From positions 1-63,658 of the forward strand of contig JAFUKM010000014.1 in NCBI GenBank assembly GCA_017473605.1: a DNA stretch of 63,658 nt, written 5' to 3'. Of this stretch, positions 53,484 through 62,793 are shown piece after piece. How positions within the stretch are numbered: the stretch's first letter is position 1; each line of letters starts with the position of its first letter. Source of the stretch: Clostridia bacterium. GTDB taxonomy: Bacteria > Bacillota > Clostridia > Christensenellales > Borkfalkiaceae. The notes beneath the pieces are model-generated. The model had not been told where the DNA came from. It did no database searches and saw nothing but the letters and a program-made list of their open reading frames with translations. The translations under genes and the position numbers were made by a program.

Positions 53484-54446
53484 ATGAAACAAAAACTTCC
53501 TACGGAAACGCCCGTCTATCTCTTTTTGGGCTTTTTAGAATCGGGCAAGACGAAATTTATACAGGAAACTATGGAAGACCCCCGTTTTTCGAACGGCGAA
53601 AAAACGCTTTTGCTAGTTATGGAAGAAGGGGAAGAAGAGTACGAAACGATAAAATTCGCCGATGCGGAAAACGTGGATTTGGTCGTGCTCGAAGATAAAG
53701 AACAGTTAAACGAATCGTATTTAACGGAGTTACAGCTCCGTTACGGCAGCGATAGGGTGGTTGTGGAATATAACGGAACTTGGCTGTTGGAAGATTTTTT
53801 CGCCGCTATGCCCGAGGGGTGGATGATAAATCAAATAATGACGTTCTTCGATTCGAATACGTTTTTGAATTATAACGCGAACATGCGTCAGTTCACGTTT
53901 GATAAAATCCAAAACACGCAGCTTGTCGTATTCAACCGTTTTGAGGATAGCATGGATAAAATGGCGTTCCATAAAATCGTACGCGGAATTACCCGTCAAT
54001 GTGATATCGTGTACGAGCACACGGACGGCAAAGCGGATTTCGACGATATAGAAGATCCGTTGCCGTTTGACGTCAATGCGCCCGTAATTGAGGTTGAAGA
54101 CAGAGATTATGCCTTTTTCTATCGTGATTTGACGGAGAATATGGAAGCGTATATCGGAAAGACGGTAAAATTCAAGGGCATCGTAGCCACGGACAAACGA
54201 TTGGAAGCTACCGATATCGTAGTGGGTAGGCATATAATGACCTGTTGCGCCGACGATATTCAGTATTGTGGTTTGGCTTGCGTATTGCCGTATGAAATGC
54301 AGCTGAACACGCGCGATTGGATTTGCGTTACGGCGAAAATTCAATTCCAAAAACACCGTATTTACAAGGGTAAAGGACCTGTGCTTGTTGCGGAAAAGGC
54401 AGTTGTTTGCCAACCGCCCGAAGAAGCGCTCGCTACGTTTTATTAA
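53484..54446 (+). CDS. COG0523-like GTPase fused to a YcgQ/DUF1980-like domain
   Basis: 320 residues. The N-terminal P-loop is GFLESGKT (residues 16-23), and the segment TKFIQETMEDPRFSNGEKTLLLVMEEGEEEY is typical of a clostridial subgroup. It lacks the CxCC motif of its neighbour. The C-terminal ~110 residues (YIGKTVKFKGIVATDK, VVGRHIMTCCADD, CVTAKIQFQKHRIYKGKGPVLVAE, PPEE) resemble the soluble domain of YcgQ/DUF1980 permease partners, including the paired Cys. A joint role with the upstream GTPase in metal trafficking is inferred from adjacency. AAGAAAGG ribosome binding site. Confidence 0.82.
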   Translation: MKQKLPTETPVYLFLGFLESGKTKFIQETMEDPRFSNGEKTLLLVMEEGEEEYETIKFADAENVDLVVLEDKEQLNESYLTELQLRYGSDRVVVEYNGTWLLEDFFAAMPEGWMINQIMTFFDSNTFLNYNANMRQFTFDKIQNTQLVVFNRFEDSMDKMAFHKIVRGITRQCDIVYEHTDGKADFDDIEDPLPFDVNAPVIEVEDRDYAFFYRDLTENMEAYIGKTVKFKGIVATDKRLEATDIVVGRHIMTCCADDIQYCGLACVLPYEMQLNTRDWICVTAKIQFQKHRIYKGKGPVLVAEKAVVCQPPEEALATFY

Positions 54447-54460
54447 AGAGTGAAAAGAAA

Positions 54461-54502
54461 GGGGCAGGTGTGCGTTGAACGCATACCTGCCCCTGTATTA
54501 TT
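54461..54502. terminator. bidirectional terminator between the GTPase operon and gdhA
   Basis: Stem GGGGCAGGTGTGCG / CGCATACCTGCCCC with a short loop lies between convergent genes. Confidence 0.85.
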
Positions 54503-54520
54503 AAACTGTGTACGGCGGTT

Positions 54521-56102
<1,582 letters not shown>

Positions 56103-56131
56103 TTGATTTTTTTATAGATAGGGTGTATAAT
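56103..56131 (+). promoter_or_regulatory. promoter of the tRNA region
   Basis: TTGATT (56103-56108), 17-bp spacer, TATAAT (56126-56131), 14 bases before the decayed tRNA copy. It may drive both that copy and tRNA-Arg. Confidence 0.75.
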
Positions 56132-56144
56132 GTTGTATGTAATA

Positions 56145-56202
56145 CGCTTCCGTAGTTAAATGGGTATAACGGGGACTTCCTAAGGGATTGCTCTATGCAC
56201 CA
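56145..56202 (+). pseudogene. decayed tRNA-Arg-like sequence
   Basis: Shares with the intact tRNA downstream CTTCCGTAG at the acceptor/D junction, GGGTATAACG for the D-arm 3' part, TTCCTAAG around a CCT anticodon, and a terminal CACCAAAG. The whole T-arm is missing and the anticodon stem cannot form. It is 58 nt instead of 76. It looks like the remnant of a duplicated tRNA-Arg(CCT) gene. Confidence 0.6.
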
Positions 56203-56308
56203 AAGTGGGAAATATTCAAAGAAAAAGTAACAAAAAGCCCCGTTTTTTGAAGATGTTTTCAAAACAAGTATAAAAACAGGTATGAAATTTGAAAAACTCA
56301 ATAATTAT

Positions 56309-56384
56309 GTTTCCGTAGCGTAACGGGATAACGCAGCTGCCTCCTAAGCCGCCGATGTGGGTTCGAGTCCCGCCGGGAACACCA
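56309..56384 (+). tRNA. tRNA-Arg(CCT)
   Basis: 76 nt with encoded CCA. Acceptor GTTTCCG pairs with CGGGAAC, the D stem GCGT pairs with ACGC, the anticodon loop is CTCCTAA (anticodon CCT at 56343-56345) and the T-arm is GTGGG-TTCGAGT-CCCGC. The anticodon stem GCTGC/GCCGC has one T-C mismatch in the middle, which is unusual but tolerable. It decodes AGG. Confidence 0.93.
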
Positions 56385-56416
56385 AAGACCACAATTCATT
56401 GTGGTCTTTTTCTTTA
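56385..56416 (+). terminator. terminator of tRNA-Arg
   Basis: Stem AAGACCACAA / TTGTGGTCTT with a TTCA loop is followed by TTTTC. It begins directly after the CCA. Confidence 0.92.
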
Positions 56417-56603
56417 TTTTTGCTATATTTTTTGTCTGTTTGTTAGATAAAAACAACTTAACATTTATACTTCAAAAAACGCTAAAAGCCTTTTATTTTC
56501 TGACTTTTTTACGCTTTATTCTTCTAATTTTTAGTCCGTTTTCTCGAAAAATTCGGCTATAACCTGTTCAAGCTGGATATAATTTATAATCCATATTCAA
56601 ACG

Positions 56604-57095
56604 TTGGAAATCTATAAATCGGTGGACGAGGAAGAAACTTGGGTGTCGCTTGAACAAGACGATTACGGCAAGGTTATCTCCGTAGATACGCTTTCGTATG
56701 CGTTTAGAACGACGGGCAAATATAGAGTGGTTGTAACGGACGAGTTTAGAACGGGTATCGAGACTATAACCGCGGAAATTGGTTATAAACAAAAAACGCC
56801 TGAAGCCGTGTCGGCGGAAGTGAAAGTGTTTAAGGACGGTAAAGAAATCGAATATAAACTTGGCGATGAACTGACGGAAGTCGGGGAATATACGGTTTCC
56901 GTAACGGACGAATGCGGAAACCAAAGCGTGTACGAATTTGAGATTGAAAAGAGGGTAAACGGTTGGTGGATTGCGCTCGCCGTAGTCGGTGTTCTTGTGT
57001 TTGCTGGCGCGGTGGTGTTTGTTCTTAAAATTTATATTCTTTCTTACAAGGGCATAATGTGCCTAAATGGTGGCAATGGACTGTTGCCATTATGA
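56604..57095 (+). pseudogene. 5'-truncated surface protein remnant
   Basis: Open frame of ~163 codons with only a TTG at its head, no ribosome binding site and no signal peptide. An in-frame stop lies at 56580. It holds two degenerate Ig-like modules: GKYRVVVTDEFRTGIETITAEI, and EVGEYTVSVTDECGNQSVYEFEI preceded by VFKDGKEIEYKLGDEL. A C-terminal membrane anchor follows (WWIALAVVGVLVFAGAVVFVLK). The layout is the tail of a long cell-surface protein whose front has been lost. The final residues after the anchor look like read-through. It lies between the tRNA terminator and the giant secreted enzyme. Confidence 0.6.
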
Positions 57096-57318
57096 CGCCA
57101 CAATGTGAAGTACCCCAAGAGAAGTAGATTTCACAGAAAAGAAGACAAAGAAGGCTTGAAATGTAAGTTTAAGAATATAATATGACACTTTTTGGATATT
57201 ATGGTGGATTTACAAAGGGAGAGTAAAATGCTATAATATTAAAAAATATTATAGGACGATTAAAGAAAAACTTTATTCTAAATAAGCATAATATGAAATG
57301 CTAGGGAAAGGAGCGAAA
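57096..57318 (+). promoter_or_regulatory. upstream region of the giant secreted protein: promoter and inverted repeat
   Basis: TTTACA (57209-57214), 17-bp spacer, TATAAT (57232-57237). The -10 is part of a perfect inverted repeat, CTATAATATT-AAAA-AATATTATAG (57231-57254). The left part (57053-57094) has an imperfect nested hairpin (CATAA..TGGCAA / TTGCCA.TTATG). AAAGGAG lies just before the GTG start. No gene is recognised. Confidence 0.65.
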
Positions 57319-60300
57319 GTGAAAAAAATGAAATGGGGGAATAGAATTTTTTCTATATTTTTGGCTTTATTACTAACATTTACTACGTTATATTCTCCAC
57401 AAATTTTAGAGACCTTTTTTGCGGATGAGTCCGCGGGGATGGACGGTGAAACGGTTAGTGCGTCTCTTAAAGTGGAAGAGAGTCCGTTGCTTCAAAGTTA
57501 CGTTGAAGAGGACGAGGAGAGCGTTACCGATTACGTGCGAGAATCCGTTTCAACGCAAGACGCTATGCCTGCAATACAAAACAAGTTTGGCGGCTATCGT
57601 TTAGGTGACATACAAACATTGGATAAAGACGGGCATATAGGTATTCCTGTTGAGTTATCCGTATACTATAAATCCAGTAAAAACGTGCAAAGCGGTCCAA
57701 ACGGAACGCCTATCATCTTATACGTAATAAATACGCCTACCGTTAGAACGGGTACGCAAACGGATGAAACGATTATCGGCTCTATGCTGGATAGAGATTA
57801 CGTAGTAGTGGTTTTAGATTATAATTTTAATGAAAAAGCCGTATCACCTGCATTGGATTGGTCAACGCAAGCGGTTAGAAATAAGTTAATCAACGGGGAG
57901 TTCTTTACGAATCTTAACAAATTCACGGCAGGGGGAACTTACTACGAAACGTTTATCGTTCCTGCGGGGCACGACGTATCTTTAAATCACGTTTATTGGG
58001 AATTTGACAAGCACGGCGCAGACGGTACTTTTGAAAATATCGTGGACGTTTGGAATACTGATTTCCGTAAAGATAAAGGCGAAACCTTAATAAAGTGGAC
58101 GGACGCAAGCGGAAAGAAAAAAGCCGTTCAAAACGATTTTGATGGAAATACGCCTAGTTGGTGCAATGCGGACGGAACCGTCAATACAAACGGACAATAC
58201 ATTAAAATTAAATTTACAAAAGCGCAAACGATAACCGATTGCGTAAAAAAAGACGGCTCGCCGATAGACTTAAATTTATATATGCATATAATTTATCCTA
58301 CGAACCCTAAACAAGCCGTACCAGTTATGGCGCTTAATAGTTCGTCGGAGCATCTTGCAAAAGGTGCGGCAACCTTGGATAGACCGCAAGTTGCGGGCTT
58401 TGCCTTTAACGGATATGCTTCGGTTATGTTTGATTTCGGTTATACCCCGATGGCAAGAGACGACCATTACGGGCTTTTTCAACCTGTAGTAACGGGCGAC
58501 GGTTTATCTTATGCCGTACATTTTTACAGTGATAAACTAATTGGAACGGCGGCAATGCGTTATATTCGATATTTGTCTTTTACCCAGTCTAAATTTAATT
58601 TTGATACAAATGCAATAGGTGTATACGGGAATTCCAAAGGTGGTTGGGTTACTTATTTGGGAGAAGACCATCCCGAGCTGTTAAACGCTGAAAGACTTTT
58701 TAAGGGACATCATGGGGAAACTAGATACGATAACAATAAAAGAACGGACGAGGGCGTAATTGACGGTGGAGAAGTGCAACCGTGGTTAACGTATAACGGC
58801 GCGACAATCGATTCTGGGGCAGATTTTGTTTACGCCAGCTGTGGCGGCTTGGAAGAAAATATAACCTACGGGCACGCGCCGACTTACGTGTCCTGTAATA
58901 TAGACGATGCCTATAATTCTTATTATACTTCTTCTAACGGATTTGTAAATATGTGCCGTATTTACGACGTGCCTTGTTTGTGGTTTGAAATCCACAAAGG
59001 ACACACGTTGGCGTCGGGAAGAGATATTCATTATAATATAGACACTTATCCGACTCTTTTTGATTTTGCCAACTTTTACTTAAAGAAAATGCCGGTAAAA
59101 CTGTTATATACCGATATAACAAACGGAGAAGAAGACGTTGCTTTGGATAAAGAACTGTTCTTTATTTTTTCTGGTGGAGTATCGAGAAATCAAATTGAAA
59201 AATTAACACCGACTACTTCCACGGGTGAAAAAGCAGAAGGGGAATGGATTTCTTCTTACGGTGGAACGCATTGGACGTTCTCTCCCAAACTTTTAACCTC
59301 CGACGAGGTGTATACGGTTTCTATCCCGAAGAGTTTTTACGGGACGAACAAGGTTAGAATTGAACAAGCAAAAAGTTTTTCTTTTACTACGAAATATGCA
59401 CGAGTAGACGAGAATCAGTTTATAACAACCTCAAATGGTACATACGTTTGGTTTAATGTTGGCGATAGCCAGGAACATATACTGCGTGCATACATAAGCG
59501 AAGACGCTACCAATAGATTGCAATTATATAAATTGACCGATTTTACTCCCGAAAACCCTGACGCGGCTACGGTGGGAGAAATGTTGCAGGAAAAAGTCGT
59601 TTACAAGTCGGGCAACGTAGAATTTGATATTACCGATTATTGTGAAACTCTTTTGCAAGGTACAAACGTCGCTTTCTTATTAAAACAAAGTAAAACGGCA
59701 GGAGAAATCCAAGGTACGAACGTTAATTTTGATAACGGAAGTCCATTTGCAATTGCAGGTAAGATTACTGCAGAAGTTGCTGATGCGCCGGGCGGTGGTA
59801 AAGCTTTGATGTTTGCCGAAATGCAACCGAATACGCAATATACTTCTATGGAAGAATTCTACAACAATATTACGACGATAGCCACGAAATATACTGCAGT
59901 TAAAGCTGGTACGGACAATAAATTAACTGCCGCGGACGTAGGTAGAAGATATAGATTGTCTTTTAGGGTGTACGATACGTATAGCAGAACTATGCAAGTC
60001 TATATTCAATCGCCGACATCACAAGCAGACGGCATTTGCGATTATAATTGGGCTGTCAAAAATTTTTATACAAAGGCAAATGAATGGATGGACGTAGAAT
60101 TTGAATATACCATTTACGAGCCTGCTTTGTATCCCGAAAGAGATTCAGGGGTGCCCAATATGATAATAAAAGCAAGTGCTATGGGCAACATTACTTCTCC
60201 TTTTTATATCGACGATTTCAAATCTAATGAAATTATCAATGACGTAAGTATAGAAAGCGTCAGTGTTGAAGGAGCAGAGGCTTGGGATGTCACGGAAAGC

Positions 60301-62793
60301 GAAACACTTGCGAAAAACGTACTTGAAGAGGCTGTTAAAAAAGAGCACCCCTATATTTTATACGAGACAAGCGATATTGCAACGTTGAAAACGAGAATAG
60401 AATCGGGCTACTCGGCAAAGGCTTATCCTTACGTAGAGAAGCAGGCAAAGAATTACTTGAACGCAACCATAAAAGTTTATTATAATTCGAGCAGCGATAA
60501 ATCCAACGGAATTATCGGCAGGCAGCTGCAATCCTACGTATCCTATTTGAATACGTACAGCATATTAACGGATGATATTTCGTATAAAAAAGCAGCCGTA
60601 AATCTCGTTATAACGGCGGTAAATCAAGGCTCTGTCGATATATATGATAAGATTAACGGCGCACTTTGCGTGTCTGACTTCGGTTATGCATACGCCCTTG
60701 CTTACGATTGGTTATATAACGATATGACGGCGGCTGAACGCTCGCTTCTTAAAGCTGAAATGGAAGAAATCGGCACGTATTTGTATACGAGTTCCAGCGC
60801 GTTGGGTACTTGGGGTGCTGATACTGAAAACAGAAAGGCTTGGAATTGGAACGCCGTTACGCACGGTGCGTTGGGTATGATTTCCGTTTCCTTAAAAGAC
60901 CATAAAGAGTGGCTTACGTTAGCAATAGAGCGTATGAAAGGATATTATTCCTATGCGGTAGATTCCACAGGCGCTGCAATGGAAGGATTGCATTATATCG
61001 GCTATGCAATGAATACGCTTTGCGCGTTGGATAGCGTTATTTACGATGCAACGGGAGTGGAACTTTTAGACTATTATCCTGCGATGCAATTATTACCGCA
61101 ATGGAGTATGTATATGACTACGCCATACGGGAACGAACAGGCTGCTGTTGGGCAGGGTACAAAATTGGATAATTATGCGCCGATTTTTTATATTATCAAC
61201 CGATATTCTCAAACCACGGAACTTTGGGGATTTGAGCAAACGTATAATCTTGGGGGCAGTAACAACTTTACGTCCGATTATGCGGGGAACGGCTGGAACG
61301 CACCTGGAATTATTTTTTATGAAAATAAGGTGTTGACGCCGAAAGCCCCGACAAGCAGTACTGCGCTTATAAAAACATATACAAAGGGCTTGGTTTCGGT
61401 GCGAGACGGTTGGACTACGGATAGTTCGTTTGCAACGTTTACTTGTGGCTACGGTTATTCGGGGTGTTGGAATCATCCGGACGATAACAGCTTTACTTTT
61501 TTTGCCAAAGGTGAAAGCTTTGTCGTTGACTTGGGTGCAGGGAAATTGACTTCAGCCCACCACAACGTAGTACAAGTAGATGGAGACGGGATGTATTATC
61601 ATGGAGGCTCTTCGATGATTCCCGGAAGCATGACAGCGAATAAAGAATTGAGTAACGGCGCGTTATACCTTCGTGGAGATAACTCCGATTCTTATAGGGA
61701 TACGGTTTTAACGCAAAGCATAAGGCAATTTGTATACAAAGGTGGTAATGTGTCTTACGTTTTGGCGTTTGACTATGCGAAAGGCGATACTAACAATCAT
61801 ACGTACACTACGAATTTTTACACCGATTACGACGCGACGGTAACGGTGGATTCGTCTAATCAAGCAAAAGCTTTGATAACAGGTGGTAACAAGGGAAATA
61901 AGGCGTATGCTTTTGTGTATTCTCCAAGCGGAGCGTCGTTTGCTTATACGGAAAATACCACGGAAAAAACGAAAGCTTTGACGACGAGTGTTTCTGCAAT
62001 ACAAAATTTGCAGGCAACATTATTTATTACCGAAAATGCGGACGGAAGCGCTCCAACTGTTGCGTGGACGCAAAATACGGATGGGACGGTAACCGCTACG
62101 ATTACGTATTTACAAGACGGTAGAAAAGCGAGAGATACGTATATTTTTTCGACTACGGAATTGATAAGTTCCAAAACGGAAAATTGTTTGCACGAGATTG
62201 CGGAAGAGATTGTTCGGAATAGCTGTATAAAAACTGCCGCTACTTGTAGCTCGCCTGCCGTATATTATAAATCATGTTACTGTGGGGCAAAAACGTTTTC
62301 TTCGACGTTTAAATATGGGGCCTCGTTAGGACACTCGTATTCAAGTTATATTTATAACAACGATGCTACGTGTGAAAAAGACGGAACGGAAACTGCGCGT
62401 TGCGAATATGATAATTGTAATCAAATACGGGTACGCACGTTGGAGAATTCCAGGCTGGGACATTTATACGAAGAACCGTATGATTGTCGCGAACGAACTT
62501 GTCTTAGACCTCAATGTGGATATGAGGCAAAGGCAACGGGACATGTTTGGGAAAATGGTGTTTGTAGATGTGGAGAAATTCAAGAAACGGAAAATCCTTC
62601 TCGTCCTCCCGAGATGGATGCGGGTGGTTTTGAAGAGAACAACCCGAACAACGGAGAAAGTAATACGGGTGGGGTAACGAGTGGTTGTGGTTCGTCGATT
62701 TTCTCGATGGAAATAGCGGTTGTGGGTTTGTTGGCGCTATTTACTACTTGTAAAAAAAGAGAAAAAAAGAGGAGATTTTATGATGAAAAATAA
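57319..62793 (+). CDS. giant secreted esterase-like plus heparinase II/III-like surface protein (1824 aa)
   Basis: Start set at GTG 57319, seven bases after AAAGGAG. It gives a Sec signal peptide (KKMKWGNRIFSIFLALLLTF). Approximate order of parts: 30-130 linker; 130-600 alpha/beta-hydrolase-like region with nucleophile elbow GNSKGG (Ser439) and a late HKGH (His559/562); 595-700 Ig-like domain of the Big_5 type (ITNGEEDVALDKELFFIFSG); 700-1000 beta-rich, carbohydrate-module-like segments; 1005-1500 heparinase II/III or alginate-lyase-like toroid and beta-sandwich (HPYILYETSDIATLKTRI, FGYAYALAYDWLYNDMT, WNWNAVTHGALGM, NHPDDNSFTFFAKGE, HHNVVQVDG); 1620-1730 Cys-rich GHxY...ATCEKDGTETARC repeats; then a GCGSSI + hydrophobic + KKREKKRR end. 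It should cut or deacylate an extracellular glycan at the cell surface. The 3' end overlaps galK. Codon use is more A/T-rich than the core genes. Confidence 0.85.
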   Translation: MKKMKWGNRIFSIFLALLLTFTTLYSPQILETFFADESAGMDGETVSASLKVEESPLLQSYVEEDEESVTDYVRESVSTQDAMPAIQNKFGGYRLGDIQTLDKDGHIGIPVELSVYYKSSKNVQSGPNGTPIILYVINTPTVRTGTQTDETIIGSMLDRDYVVVVLDYNFNEKAVSPALDWSTQAVRNKLINGEFFTNLNKFTAGGTYYETFIVPAGHDVSLNHVYWEFDKHGADGTFENIVDVWNTDFRKDKGETLIKWTDASGKKKAVQNDFDGNTPSWCNADGTVNTNGQYIKIKFTKAQTITDCVKKDGSPIDLNLYMHIIYPTNPKQAVPVMALNSSSEHLAKGAATLDRPQVAGFAFNGYASVMFDFGYTPMARDDHYGLFQPVVTGDGLSYAVHFYSDKLIGTAAMRYIRYLSFTQSKFNFDTNAIGVYGNSKGGWVTYLGEDHPELLNAERLFKGHHGETRYDNNKRTDEGVIDGGEVQPWLTYNGATIDSGADFVYASCGGLEENITYGHAPTYVSCNIDDAYNSYYTSSNGFVNMCRIYDVPCLWFEIHKGHTLASGRDIHYNIDTYPTLFDFANFYLKKMPVKLLYTDITNGEEDVALDKELFFIFSGGVSRNQIEKLTPTTSTGEKAEGEWISSYGGTHWTFSPKLLTSDEVYTVSIPKSFYGTNKVRIEQAKSFSFTTKYARVDENQFITTSNGTYVWFNVGDSQEHILRAYISEDATNRLQLYKLTDFTPENPDAATVGEMLQEKVVYKSGNVEFDITDYCETLLQGTNVAFLLKQSKTAGEIQGTNVNFDNGSPFAIAGKITAEVADAPGGGKALMFAEMQPNTQYTSMEEFYNNITTIATKYTAVKAGTDNKLTAADVGRRYRLSFRVYDTYSRTMQVYIQSPTSQADGICDYNWAVKNFYTKANEWMDVEFEYTIYEPALYPERDSGVPNMIIKASAMGNITSPFYIDDFKSNEIINDVSIESVSVEGAEAWDVTESETLAKNVLEEAVKKEHPYILYETSDIATLKTRIESGYSAKAYPYVEKQAKNYLNATIKVYYNSSSDKSNGIIGRQLQSYVSYLNTYSILTDDISYKKAAVNLVITAVNQGSVDIYDKINGALCVSDFGYAYALAYDWLYNDMTAAERSLLKAEMEEIGTYLYTSSSALGTWGADTENRKAWNWNAVTHGALGMISVSLKDHKEWLTLAIERMKGYYSYAVDSTGAAMEGLHYIGYAMNTLCALDSVIYDATGVELLDYYPAMQLLPQWSMYMTTPYGNEQAAVGQGTKLDNYAPIFYIINRYSQTTELWGFEQTYNLGGSNNFTSDYAGNGWNAPGIIFYENKVLTPKAPTSSTALIKTYTKGLVSVRDGWTTDSSFATFTCGYGYSGCWNHPDDNSFTFFAKGESFVVDLGAGKLTSAHHNVVQVDGDGMYYHGGSSMIPGSMTANKELSNGALYLRGDNSDSYRDTVLTQSIRQFVYKGGNVSYVLAFDYAKGDTNNHTYTTNFYTDYDATVTVDSSNQAKALITGGNKGNKAYAFVYSPSGASFAYTENTTEKTKALTTSVSAIQNLQATLFITENADGSAPTVAWTQNTDGTVTATITYLQDGRKARDTYIFSTTELISSKTENCLHEIAEEIVRNSCIKTAATCSSPAVYYKSCYCGAKTFSSTFKYGASLGHSYSSYIYNNDATCEKDGTETARCEYDNCNQIRVRTLENSRLGHLYEEPYDCRERTCLRPQCGYEAKATGHVWENGVCRCGEIQETENPSRPPEMDAGGFEENNPNNGESNTGGVTSGCGSSIFSMEIAVVGLLALFTTCKKREKKRRFYDEK

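Noticed and set aside
57060-57180. Possible insertion-sequence remnant near the nested hairpin
   Set aside because: No transposase motif, terminal repeats or target duplication could be identified.
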